From CBDDFQ01 sp965227035 (GTDB taxonomy: Bacteria > Pseudomonadota > Gammaproteobacteria > Burkholderiales > Burkholderiaceae_C), in contig OZ245724.1 of NCBI GenBank assembly GCA_965227035.1, positions 1,860,001-1,924,000 on the forward strand: DNA of 64,000 bases, read 5' to 3'. Under the pieces are notes generated by a model. That model worked only from the letters and a program-made list of their open reading frames with translations, was not told the origin of the DNA and ran no database searches. Of the stretch, positions 32,727-41,473 are shown one piece after another. Position 1 is the first letter of the stretch, and each line of letters starts with the position of its first letter. The position numbers were made by a program, and so were the translations under genes.

Positions 32727-33557
32727 ATGAAATCCACCCGTAGTAAGACTCCCGCACCGGTACCTGCAAAAGTGGGCCGTGGTCGCCCACCCAAAGCGGA
32801 CAAGGCACCGGTCGGCATTCAGGCCCTGGACATCGCACTCGAGGTACTCAAAGTGCTGGCCGCACAGGCGTCGAGCATGAGCCTGAGCGAGCTCGCGCGA
32901 GCAAGCAAGTTGCAGCCGAGCAAGCTGCATCGGTACATGGTGAGTTTTTCGCGTCATGGGCTGGTCAGGCAGTCGGCAGTCACGGGCGAATACGATCTCG
33001 GCCCACTCGCGCGAGCCATAGGCACTGCGGCATTTGGGAGGCACAACGGATTGAGCGTGGTGCACGAAGTTCTAACCAGCCTCTGTGCCGAAAGTGGATG
33101 CACCGTGGGTCTGTACATCTGGACCGACCTCGGCCCCACGCTGACCCGAATGGAGATGGGCTCGGAGATGCAGCCGGTGACCTTGCGTGAAGGTGCCGCC
33201 CTGCCCTTGTGCGGATCGGCGACCGGTCGGGTGTTTCTTACCTACCTGCCGAGCGTGGTGACCAAGGCGTTGGTGAAAGCCGAAACCGCGATCAACATCG
33301 AAGAAGGCTTGCCGGTATGGACCGACGAGCGACTGGCCGCGGAGAGCGAGAAGATCCGCGCGAGCCGAATTTATTGGACATCGGAGGCCATCCTTCCGGC
33401 GTCATTGGCAGTAGCGCCGATCTTCGATTCTTCGGGCAAGTTGCACTCGGTGTTCGTGGTGATCCGTAAACGCGGGCAAAACAAAAAGCCCGAACTTCAA
33501 CGACTGCAAAAAATCATCGAGTCGAAACTCGATTTGTTGGCCCTCGAACTTTCCTGA
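32727..33557 (+). CDS. IclR-family transcriptional regulator
   Basis: A 276-residue regulator with a basic N-terminal tail (KSTRSKTPAPVPAKVGRGRPPK), a winged helix-turn-helix (about 35-95; SLSELARASKLQPSKLHRYMVSF) and an IclR effector domain (about 105-270). The effector domain has LREGAALPLCGSATGRVFLTYLP, the usual ligand-pocket segment. It follows a Bug gene and sits near repeats of a TTCACGAA half-site at 31419 and 32636, so it probably controls the HyuAB and Bug units. The dihydroorotate-dehydrogenase-like gene begins 68 bases downstream. Confidence 0.92.
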   Translation: MKSTRSKTPAPVPAKVGRGRPPKADKAPVGIQALDIALEVLKVLAAQASSMSLSELARASKLQPSKLHRYMVSFSRHGLVRQSAVTGEYDLGPLARAIGTAAFGRHNGLSVVHEVLTSLCAESGCTVGLYIWTDLGPTLTRMEMGSEMQPVTLREGAALPLCGSATGRVFLTYLPSVVTKALVKAETAINIEEGLPVWTDERLAAESEKIRASRIYWTSEAILPASLAVAPIFDSSGKLHSVFVVIRKRGQNKKPELQRLQKIIESKLDLLALELS

Positions 33558-33625
33558 AGCGCCTGGATAATTGCGGCACAGTGCAACACGGTGCAGCGCG
33601 AAGAAAGTGAGGGCTGGAGATATGA

Positions 33626-34765
33626 ATGAGCTTGTACAAATCACTTTTTCGCCCACTTCTTTTTCGACTCGACGCGGAGCGCGCGCACAACTACGCCATC
33701 GGGCTCTGCCAGTTCGTTGGCAAGCAGCGGATTCTTTATTCGTGGCTTTCTGAACCGGCTCACAAAAACAGAAAGCTGGAAGTCGAAGTTGCGGGATTGA
33801 AACTCGCGTCTCCGGTCGCGCTCGGAGCCGGGTTCGACAAGAACGCGAAGGCGTTGACCGTGCTCTCACGCCTCGGATACGGCGCGATCGAAATTGGTGC
33901 TGTATCGGCAGAGCCTTGCGCTGGAAATGCCGGATGCCGCGCGATTCGCCTGGTCGAAGACCGCTCGGTCGTCACCCGTTACGGCGTGCCGAACGACGGT
34001 GCGAAAACAGTTGTTCCGCGTTTCGAAAAGCATTCCGGTGGCGTTCCGGTCGGGGTAAACATCATCTGGAACAACTCGGGCAACCCCGCAGCTTCCATCG
34101 ACGAGATCGTGGAAGAAATCGCACTTGCTACCAGCCAGTTTCTGCATTGCGTCGACTACGTCACCATCAACTTCGCCTGCCCGAATTTAAAAGGTGGAAG
34201 TCATTTCGACGAGATCGGCAACATCAGAATTCTTTTGAACAAGCTCGATGCGCTAGCGCCGAAGATTCCTGTGTTTCTCAAGCTCAAGCACCACGATGGC
34301 GACGACGCCTGGCTGGACGAATTCCTTCGTTTGACCGGTAACTACTCGTGGATCAGCGGCTTCATTCCAATCGTTCATTCGATGCGCGATATGGGCGACG
34401 AAGCCGCGCGCGGCGGGAACCGTTTACGCGGAAGCATCTCGGGCGCGCTCATCAAGACATCCAGCCTCGAGATGATCCGCATCTGGTACAAAAAAAACGA
34501 TCGTAAGCGCCACGCACTCGTCGCGACCGGCGGACTTTCATCGGCTCAGGATGTGTACGACGCGATTGCCGCAGGGGCGACCTTCGTGCAAATTTTCGCG
34601 GCGATGATCTTCGAGGGGCCGTACCTTGCGCGTCGCATCAATCGCGATTTGATCGCGCTGATGGATGCGTCCGGCGTGGAATCGATCGAAGCCTTGCGAG
34701 GAACTGCGAACACGCGTGCTATCGAGCCTCACCCTGTCGACTTCAACGAGCCGCTTCGAGCGTGA
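33626..34765 (+). CDS. Dihydroorotate dehydrogenase-like flavoprotein (class 2 plan, Cys active site)
   Basis: A 379-residue FMN protein with the class 2 (quinone-linked) plan: amphipathic N-terminal helices SLFRPLLFRLDAERAH, the FMN loop LGAGFDKNAK, and phosphate-site LVATGGLSSAQDV. The catalytic loop reads INFACPN, so Cys185 replaces the Ser of class 2 enzymes (VNISSPN in E. coli); class 1 enzymes use Cys. The usual GFNN segment reads GVPN, and NIGKN-like residues read NIIWNN. It may be pyrD or a paralogue with another pyrimidine- or N-heterocycle-related substrate. The stop overlaps a possible GTG start of the next flavoprotein gene, so they appear coupled. Confidence 0.8.
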   Translation: MSLYKSLFRPLLFRLDAERAHNYAIGLCQFVGKQRILYSWLSEPAHKNRKLEVEVAGLKLASPVALGAGFDKNAKALTVLSRLGYGAIEIGAVSAEPCAGNAGCRAIRLVEDRSVVTRYGVPNDGAKTVVPRFEKHSGGVPVGVNIIWNNSGNPAASIDEIVEEIALATSQFLHCVDYVTINFACPNLKGGSHFDEIGNIRILLNKLDALAPKIPVFLKLKHHDGDDAWLDEFLRLTGNYSWISGFIPIVHSMRDMGDEAARGGNRLRGSISGALIKTSSLEMIRIWYKKNDRKRHALVATGGLSSAQDVYDAIAAGATFVQIFAAMIFEGPYLARRINRDLIALMDASGVESIEALRGTANTRAIEPHPVDFNEPLRA

Positions 34766-34770
34766 CCCTC

Positions 34771-36333
34771 ATGCAAACAGATGTGATTGTTGTTGGCGCA
34801 GGCGGCGCGGGTTTGATGGCGGCGTGTCAGGCGGCCATGCGCGGATGTAGCGTCATGCTGCTAGAAAAAGCGCCTGAGGTAGGAGGCACGACAGCGATGG
34901 CGGTCGGCTCCATAATGGCTTCGGGTACGTCGCTTCAGAAGAAGTTGGGCATAGAAGACTCAGCCGCCGACCACGCTGCGGATCTTGCCGACGTCTCTGC
35001 GCGATTCAAGATTTTCGACAACGCGGAACTCCGTCAAATGATGGCGGAGAACATCGCCGAATCGGTGAGTTTTCTGGAGTCGATCGGCGTCGTTTTTGCC
35101 GACCCGTTGCCGCAACCGCCGCATCGCAAACCGCGATTGCATCAGGCCATTCCGGGCGCCAAATCGTACGTGCACCACCTGCTTGCAGCGTGCCTCGAAG
35201 CGGGCGTGACCATCAGGACAAACTCGAAGGTCACTCGACTTTTAGTGGAGGAAGGTAGGGTCGTCGGAGTAGAAGTGTCGGACAAGAAAGAGGTCTACAC
35301 GCTCCACTCGAATCGCGGCGTGATACTCGCGTCGGGGGATGTCGCCGGCAATGTCGCTTTGCTCGCGGCTCACTGCGCCGGAGACTTCAGCGGCATCGAT
35401 CTGTTGAACCCGCAATGCACTGGAGACGGTCACTCCATGGCAGAAGACATCGGCGGAAAAATCGTTTCGCGTCCGGACTTCAACGCAAGCGAAGTGGCCC
35501 AGATGCGCTTCGTTCCACCGCCATCATCGAACTGGGTTCAGCGAATTCCGCCTTATGCCTGGGTTGGCCGTGCAATCAAACTTGCGCTGAAAACACTCCC
35601 CGATGCATGGCTGCGCCCGACCGTGCTCAAGTTTCTGACCACCGCGCTGGGACCCGACCGGGGACTCTACAAAGGCGGCGCCTTGCTGATCAACAAAAAC
35701 GGCGAACGGTTCTGCAACGAGCTTGGGGGCACAAGCTTTCACGACGTTGGAGATCATCAGCGCGCAGCAGTTGCCGACGGAGAAATCACTGCGCCGAATC
35801 TGCTGCTCGCAAGGCAACCCGACAGAATCGCGTACATCGTTTTCGACGAGCGATTCGCGCGCAAGTTTTCGTCATGGCCAAACTTCGTCTCGACCGCTCC
35901 GGGGGTGTCCTACGCGTATGTCGACGACTATCGGCGCGCGCGGCCAGACCTTTTTCACAGCGCTGCCACCTTGACTGCCCTAGCTAAAAAACTCGGCATG
36001 GACCCAGACAAACTCAATGCGTCGATTGCACACGCGAACCAGACCAATGCGGACGAAACGACTCGATTGGTGGAAGGCCCCTTCTACGCGCTCGGTCCGG
36101 TCAAATCCTGGCTGCTCGTCACGCCGGTCGGCCTCGCGGTCGACAGCAAGCTCAGAGTGCTGGATTCATCGTCGCAGGTGATTCCAGGCCTTTATGCAGT
36201 CGGCGGTGTAGGCCAAGGCGGATTTGCGATTACCGGGCACGGGCATGGGCTGGGGTGGGCATTCGCGAGCGGGATGGTGGCTGGGAGGCAGGTTGCCGAA
36301 GAGGCGTCTTCGAAAGCCGGACAACTTTCCTAA
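34771..36333 (+). CDS. FAD-dependent oxidoreductase, fumarate reductase/ketosteroid dehydrogenase-like
   Basis: A 520-residue flavoprotein of the FAD_binding_2 family: VIVVGAGGAGLMAACQAAMRG at the N-terminus, GGTTAMAVGSIMASG, and the C-terminal FAD contact GLYAVGGVGQGGFAITGHGHGLGWAFASG. The family includes fumarate reductase flavoprotein, KstD and aromatic-ring dehydrogenases; there is no cytochrome or heme domain. The ATG at 34771 puts the Rossmann motif at residue 5; a GTG at 34762 overlaps the preceding stop. The pair with the dihydroorotate-dehydrogenase-like protein suggests a two-flavoprotein redox step. The 3' end overlaps the DUF1275 gene by four bases, convergent. Confidence 0.88.
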   Translation: MQTDVIVVGAGGAGLMAACQAAMRGCSVMLLEKAPEVGGTTAMAVGSIMASGTSLQKKLGIEDSAADHAADLADVSARFKIFDNAELRQMMAENIAESVSFLESIGVVFADPLPQPPHRKPRLHQAIPGAKSYVHHLLAACLEAGVTIRTNSKVTRLLVEEGRVVGVEVSDKKEVYTLHSNRGVILASGDVAGNVALLAAHCAGDFSGIDLLNPQCTGDGHSMAEDIGGKIVSRPDFNASEVAQMRFVPPPSSNWVQRIPPYAWVGRAIKLALKTLPDAWLRPTVLKFLTTALGPDRGLYKGGALLINKNGERFCNELGGTSFHDVGDHQRAAVADGEITAPNLLLARQPDRIAYIVFDERFARKFSSWPNFVSTAPGVSYAYVDDYRRARPDLFHSAATLTALAKKLGMDPDKLNASIAHANQTNADETTRLVEGPFYALGPVKSWLLVTPVGLAVDSKLRVLDSSSQVIPGLYAVGGVGQGGFAITGHGHGLGWAFASGMVAGRQVAEEASSKAGQLS

Positions 36334-37121
36334 CGTACGGCCCATTTTCCAAACGTTGCCAACAGCGATTTGGATCGAGGGATGTCTCTGAGGAAAGGGG
36401 GCACCGAGATCGCCAGCAACAGCGCCGCCAGAGGCACCACGCAGATGAATCCCACGTACTTGAAGCCAAGGGCACCGATGGCACCGCCCAGGATGAACAT
36501 CCCGATCAGTCCCGCCGCAAGACGCAAGCGAACCCAGTCGGTTCGCACCTGCAACTCGCTCGCATTCATGAATCGGTTCATGAAAAACAGCTTGCCCAGC
36601 TCCATTCCGAGGTCGGTGATGTTGCCGGTCATGTGGGTGGTACGAATGCTTCCGCGCGACGTTTTCGACCCGACAGCGTTCTGAAGGCCCATGATGAAAG
36701 ACAGCAGTAGCACGGTAAGAGGAACTGCGAAGGGTGTGTTCCATGTGAGCGTCACGGTGCCCATGAGGCCGAACGGAAACAGCATGAGCGCCTCCAGCAA
36801 AAGGGGCAGCGCATAGACGCTGTGAAGACGATGCTGTCGTCCCCAGTTCACAAGGACTGCACAAACGGCTGCGCCAGTCATGAACGCGAGAATCGCGCCG
36901 AGCGCGTTCAGCAACAGAGTCGTATTTGCCAGAACCAGTCCATCGGCCAACTGAGATGCAAAACCCGTCATGTGCGAGGTGTACATGTGCAGCACCAGAA
37001 AGCCACCAGCGTTGATTGCGCCCGCGTTGAACGCCAGCAGCATCCCGAGCGCCCGGTTGGTGGATGGCGCGCGATGGCGGTTGGTGATGTGGCGGAGTCT
37101 GCGCATGGGGCGTGGGATCAA
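36330..37121 (-). CDS. DUF1275 (YoaK-like) membrane protein
   Basis: A 263-residue integral membrane protein of the DUF1275 family with about six helices. The family motif is present: LLAFNAGAINAGGFLVLHMYTSHMTG in the first helix and MGLQNAVGSKTSRGSIRTTHMTGN in the fourth. The TTG at 37121 has AGGA five bases upstream and overlaps the stop of the MmgE/PrpD gene by four bases (TTGA); the ATG at 37106 has no ribosome site. Function is unknown in the family; some members are thought to be permeases. Confidence 0.88.
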   Translation of the reverse strand: MIPRPMRRLRHITNRHRAPSTNRALGMLLAFNAGAINAGGFLVLHMYTSHMTGFASQLADGLVLANTTLLLNALGAILAFMTGAAVCAVLVNWGRQHRLHSVYALPLLLEALMLFPFGLMGTVTLTWNTPFAVPLTVLLLSFIMGLQNAVGSKTSRGSIRTTHMTGNITDLGMELGKLFFMNRFMNASELQVRTDWVRLRLAAGLIGMFILGGAIGALGFKYVGFICVVPLAALLLAISVPPFLRDIPRSKSLLATFGKWAVR

Positions 37122-38482
37122 GTATGTCCTACGCCTGCTACCAACTCCAGAATGGATTCGACAGCATCCGCGCTGCTCATGCCAAGCACCGCCCGCTGCA
37201 ATGCTGTCGCTCCATCTTCGCCAAGCTTGGGTGAGACAAGCGATCGAAATTTTCGAAGAACCGCGCCTTCTTTCACTGCCATGTCTGCAATTGGCTTGTA
37301 GGTATCGCTGGTCAAATGAATCTGTTTTCCATCCGTCGTGGTCACAACCGCGACCGACGTTCCACCGCCGATGTCGTCGCGAGGCTTGACGTCGATTCTT
37401 TTGATCAATTGGCGAATCTCCGTACGCCGAATTCGCTCGGGCCTATAAGAATCGATCTCGCGTGTGTCGTCGCCCAGCAGCGTCATGGCAGCCACGCCGC
37501 GCAGGCTAAATTTGGTTTCCAGCGCCGTATCAGGCATTGGGATATTGCAGACGCTCAAATAGCCACGCGGCACCTGCAATTCGACATGATCGATGGATTC
37601 GGGAGCGACACCGTGCTCAGACACCAACAGGCGCATGTTTTCAATACTGCTGTGGGTCAACTGGCAAGCGGCATGCGTTTTAAAAATCGTGCCCATGATG
37701 AGGTATCTGTCATCCATTGCCAGCACCTCCGACGGAATCTCCCCAGCCGAATGCGTCGCCAGAAAGCCTTCGGGAGCTTCGAGAGCGAGTGGATTCGAGA
37801 CAAACCCACGCTTGGCGAGACTTGCAGAAAGAATGCCGTTCAGCGCAGCTTTGCCTGAATGAAAAGGCTTGGCCATCGTGCCACCGGATGCGAAAAGTCC
37901 TGCCGTCTGCGTTGCGGCAAGTCCTATCGCGTAACACCATTGATCGTCACTCAGTTCCAGCAACATGGCCGCCGCCGCTGTGGCGCCAAATGTCGCGATA
38001 TTCCCTGTTGGATGAAACCCTTTGCGCAGGCGAGGCGGATTCAAGATCAAACCGATGCGGCATTCCAATTCAACGCCGGCGACTATCGCTTTCATCAGGC
38101 TGCTCGCGTTCGCACCCGTGTGCTGCGCCAATGCGAATGCGGTCGCGATCACTGCGGGTGTCGTATGTCCACGCATTGCAAGATTGCCGTCGGAAAAATC
38201 GAGCGCGTCCGCCGCTGCTGCATTGACCATCGCAGCCAGATGCGGCGACATTCGGTCATCCCGTCCGACGAGGATGGAGCGGCCCGCGCTTTGCTGCGCC
38301 AGAGCCTCTTCGCGCAGGATGTTGGTCAGCGGCTCGTCGGCACCCGCAACAACGACAGCCAACCAGTCGAGTACGCAAAGACGCGTCGTGAGATCGACTT
38401 CCGATGGCACTTCACGAGAAGATTGTCCGCGTACGTGCGCAACCAATCTTCGAGTCAGGTCTTCAGTTGTATGAGCGCTCAT
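37118..38482 (-). CDS. MmgE/PrpD family protein
   Basis: A 454-residue protein of the 2-methylcitrate dehydratase/cis-aconitate decarboxylase fold: N-terminal helical domain with LDWLAVVVAGADEP, MLELSDDQWCYAIGLAATQTAGLFASGGTMAKPFHSGKAALNGI (the conserved active-site block with the KxxH-like pair) and a C-terminal domain with VSPKLGEDGATALQRAVL. No prpB, prpC or other methylcitrate-cycle gene lies nearby, so a role outside propionate metabolism is likely; in aromatic clusters such proteins often act on dicarboxylic intermediates. Its start is nine bases from the helicase stop. Confidence 0.9.
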   Translation of the reverse strand: MSAHTTEDLTRRLVAHVRGQSSREVPSEVDLTTRLCVLDWLAVVVAGADEPLTNILREEALAQQSAGRSILVGRDDRMSPHLAAMVNAAAADALDFSDGNLAMRGHTTPAVIATAFALAQHTGANASSLMKAIVAGVELECRIGLILNPPRLRKGFHPTGNIATFGATAAAAMLLELSDDQWCYAIGLAATQTAGLFASGGTMAKPFHSGKAALNGILSASLAKRGFVSNPLALEAPEGFLATHSAGEIPSEVLAMDDRYLIMGTIFKTHAACQLTHSSIENMRLLVSEHGVAPESIDHVELQVPRGYLSVCNIPMPDTALETKFSLRGVAAMTLLGDDTREIDSYRPERIRRTEIRQLIKRIDVKPRDDIGGGTSVAVVTTTDGKQIHLTSDTYKPIADMAVKEGAVLRKFRSLVSPKLGEDGATALQRAVLGMSSADAVESILELVAGVGHT

Positions 38483-38491
38483 GACTTGGAC

Positions 38492-40300
38492 TCAACGCCC
38501 TGCAAGATGATCTCCACCCACCACAAGTCGACTGGTTGCGCGCGTCGCTGCCACGTACAACAGCCGAGCTTCTTCCCGCGCATCATCTTCGTTCTCGCTG
38601 AGTTTGCTCGCTCCCACAATGGCTACAACCGGAAACTCGAGCCCTTTGCTCGCATACATCGTCATGACCTTGATCGTGTCTGCGAACGGTTCGAAGTCAC
38701 CGGACTTTCGGCGGACCTGATGCGGCAGCCTTAATGCAGCTAGGGCAGCGGCACATGTGTTCATGTCAGCATGGTTGCGGCACAACATCGCCATGTCGCC
38801 CCAAGCGTGGCCTTCGCGATGCGCGTCATCGAACACATCCGCGATCTTGAAAGCCTGTTCGCGCACTGTGGGCAGTTTGATAAGAATGGGTGCTGGCCCC
38901 TCGCGTCCGCAGCTGATGGGACTGACGCCACCCTCCTGGTCGTCGGTTACCGGCTCGCCAAATAAATTGTGTGCGATGTCGTGGGCGACCTTCATGATTT
39001 GACGCGTATTGCGATAGTTGACCTGGAGCACTACCGACCTGCCTCTTCCAACGGCGTTGATGCCGACGCTCTTCAACGAGAACTTCAATCCCTTGCGGGT
39101 TCGCCCGTAAATGTTCTGAACGCTGTCGTAGAGCACCAGCAGGCTGTTGCTGGACGGATCGACCATCTGGGTGACCAGCTTGAACCACTCAGGCTGAAAG
39201 TCGTGACCTTCGTCGATGAGCACCGCGAGATACTGACCCGACGGAATCTGTTGGCGCTCGACGCCGCGTATGACGTTCTCCACCATCTCCTCGAAAAAAG
39301 CGTTCCCGGTGCCACGCGGAAGCGGCTGACCGAACGCAACCAGTTGCTGCCGACACCACTTGTGAAAGTTCCGGGCATGTATCCGGTCGGCCAGACCCTT
39401 CGCAACAAACATCGCATTCAACTTCACTGCCAGCGGTTCGTTGTAGCAAAGAACCAGAATCGGTTTCGCTGAAGTGGCGGCCTGCGCGAGATGCTCCGCT
39501 CGATATCCCAAAATCATCGTCTTACCCGAGCCGGCGACGCCGTGAATGACTCGATGCCCATCCCCCAGGCTGCGGGCCAGTTGTTCCTGCTGCAGATCCA
39601 TCACCCGCATGATGTCCGGGAGCTGGTCATTTTCAAGATCGCTTTCGTTGCCATCGAAGAGTCCTGCCTGCGTCGATACACGCACCTGCGGAAACATAAT
39701 CCATCGAACTCGGTCGAGCTGGGGAAGAGTAAGCACACCACGGCCGAACGCGTGCGGAAACATGTCCCATAGCCGCTGCTGAAACTCTTCCGCATCGACC
39801 GCCTCTACCATTTCGTCTTGGCAAATGACGAGATGCGGCGGCATGGCCTGATCGAGATGCGCTTCAGTGAATTGCTTTCGGGTTATGCGTGTGAACACCA
39901 CGCCATGGCCCCAGGGAAACGCCAGCTTGCCGCGAAAGGGGCCATCGGCATGCACCAGTTGGGAATCGCGCTCCAGCGAGTTGACAACCTGAATTGCACA
40001 ATGGCGCGCCTGTTGAACCGGGTTCATTACCGTCTTGGGCTCGCCATTGACCAGAAGATCTATGCGTTGCGGTGTCGCAGATTTGATGGTGTCCAGATGC
40101 CAGTCTTTAGTTTCAAGAATCAGCGCACCGCGTCGAGGATGAATCACGACGAAGTCTGGATAAGACTGCTTTGGGCCGACCGGCACGTTGTACCAAAGCA
40201 AATAATCTTCATCGAGCTTTTGCTCAAGACGCTCTGCTAGCCGTCGCTCGCCATTTGTGTCGAATCGGCAAGAACCGATCGCTGGAATCATTACCGCCAC
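38492..40300 (-). CDS. NERD nuclease-domain/UvrD-like helicase fusion
   Basis: A 602-residue fusion. The NERD (nuclease-related) domain occupies about 15-130, with an intact D-x(n)-E-x-K core, PDFVVIHPRRGALILETKDW. A UvrD/SF1A helicase follows: Walker A GVAGSGKTM, Walker B LIDEGHDF, motif NYRNTRQ, TMYASKGLEFPVV and LLYVAATRAT. The GTG at 40300 is the start, with GGAGGT five bases upstream; the ATG at 40291 is second best. This layout is known from plasmid and genomic-island proteins and from some phage-defence genes. The neighbours are metabolic, so a defence role is not shown. It sits nine bases upstream of an MmgE/PrpD gene. Confidence 0.9.
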   Translation of the reverse strand: MAVMIPAIGSCRFDTNGERRLAERLEQKLDEDYLLWYNVPVGPKQSYPDFVVIHPRRGALILETKDWHLDTIKSATPQRIDLLVNGEPKTVMNPVQQARHCAIQVVNSLERDSQLVHADGPFRGKLAFPWGHGVVFTRITRKQFTEAHLDQAMPPHLVICQDEMVEAVDAEEFQQRLWDMFPHAFGRGVLTLPQLDRVRWIMFPQVRVSTQAGLFDGNESDLENDQLPDIMRVMDLQQEQLARSLGDGHRVIHGVAGSGKTMILGYRAEHLAQAATSAKPILVLCYNEPLAVKLNAMFVAKGLADRIHARNFHKWCRQQLVAFGQPLPRGTGNAFFEEMVENVIRGVERQQIPSGQYLAVLIDEGHDFQPEWFKLVTQMVDPSSNSLLVLYDSVQNIYGRTRKGLKFSLKSVGINAVGRGRSVVLQVNYRNTRQIMKVAHDIAHNLFGEPVTDDQEGGVSPISCGREGPAPILIKLPTVREQAFKIADVFDDAHREGHAWGDMAMLCRNHADMNTCAAALAALRLPHQVRRKSGDFEPFADTIKVMTMYASKGLEFPVVAIVGASKLSENEDDAREEARLLYVAATRATSRLVVGGDHLAGR

Positions 40301-40400
40301 GCATCACCTCCACGATCGATTCAACTACAGCCCAGCCACAGTCGCAACGGGATTTGCGCTAACCTTGCCGCACAAAATACTTGCCCGATAGGGAGACACC

Positions 40401-41381
40401 ATGAACAAACGCATTTTTCTCGCCTCTGCTGCTGCGCTCGCAGCCTTCACTTCTCTCACGGCCATTCCGGCGACAGCCCAAGAATGGCCCGATCGCCCGA
40501 TCCGCATGATCGTGCCCTTCCCTCCCGGCGGCGGCACCGACATCCTGGCGCGCATCGTCGGCAACAAATTAGGTGAGAGCGCCAAGTGGACCGTCGTCAT
40601 CGACAACCGCGCGGGCGCCGGCGGCACCATCGGCCTGGCCGAAGCGGCCAAGAGCAACAACGGCGGTTACGACATCGTCATGGGACAAAAAGACAACGTC
40701 GCGGTCGGCCCCTGGCTCTACAAGAACCTGGGTTACGACCCGATCAACGACCTGATCCCGGTTGCGCACGTGGCGTACACGCCCATCGTGTTCGTGACCT
40801 CCAAGAATTCCAAGTTCAAGACATTCGCCGATGTGATTGCAGCAGCGAAACGCGCGCCAGACACGATCACCTACGGATCGCCCGGCAACGGCACCACGAT
40901 TCATTTGGCCGGTGAGATGGTCGGCAACGCGGCCGGCATCAAGCTGCGCCACATTCCGTACAAGGGTTCGAGCCCGGCCATGGTCGATGCGATTGCTGGA
41001 GTTACCGACCTCATGGTGTCGTCGGTGCCCTCCGCAATGGCGCAAATCAAGAGCGGTGCGGTGCGCGCACTGGCAGTGAGTTCGGCCAAGCGAAGCACCT
41101 CGCTGCCGGATGTTCCGACGGTCGCCGAGCTCGGCTATCCGGACGTCGACGTGAGCACCTGGTACGGCATCTTCATGCCGGCCAACGCGCCCAAAATCGC
41201 GGTCACGCGAATGAACGTTGAAGTGAACAAACTGCTGGCTACCAAGGCCATGAGGGACGCGATTCTCGAACAGGGCGCGGAGCCGCTAGCGCTGTCGACC
41301 GACGCGTTTTCTTCGTTGGTGAAAACGGATGTTCAGCGGTACAAGGACATCGTGATCAAGGCTGGGGTGAAGCTGGAGTAA
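40401..41381 (+). CDS. Bug/TctC-family periplasmic solute-binding protein
   Basis: A 326-residue Bug protein of canonical form: signal peptide with cleavage after TATAQ (about residue 25), then IRMIVPFPPGGGTDILARIVGNKLGE and VVIDNRAGAGGTIGLAEAAK, with all conserved turn residues (GGGTD, NRAGAGG). VPTVAELGYPDVDVSTWYG near residue 238 is the conserved lobe-2 strand. A good GGGAG ribosome site precedes the ATG. It is divergent from the helicase gene and precedes a dipeptide-type ABC binding protein by about 90 bases. No transporter gene is adjacent. Confidence 0.93.
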   Translation: MNKRIFLASAAALAAFTSLTAIPATAQEWPDRPIRMIVPFPPGGGTDILARIVGNKLGESAKWTVVIDNRAGAGGTIGLAEAAKSNNGGYDIVMGQKDNVAVGPWLYKNLGYDPINDLIPVAHVAYTPIVFVTSKNSKFKTFADVIAAAKRAPDTITYGSPGNGTTIHLAGEMVGNAAGIKLRHIPYKGSSPAMVDAIAGVTDLMVSSVPSAMAQIKSGAVRALAVSSAKRSTSLPDVPTVAELGYPDVDVSTWYGIFMPANAPKIAVTRMNVEVNKLLATKAMRDAILEQGAEPLALSTDAFSSLVKTDVQRYKDIVIKAGVKLE

Positions 41382-41473
41382 CTCCACAGTGAGGGAGTGG
41401 TCGACCCGTCGGACCGACGAGCTTTGCCAAGAAAACCATTGCACTAAAAAAGTTGTGTGGATAAATTGGCAGC

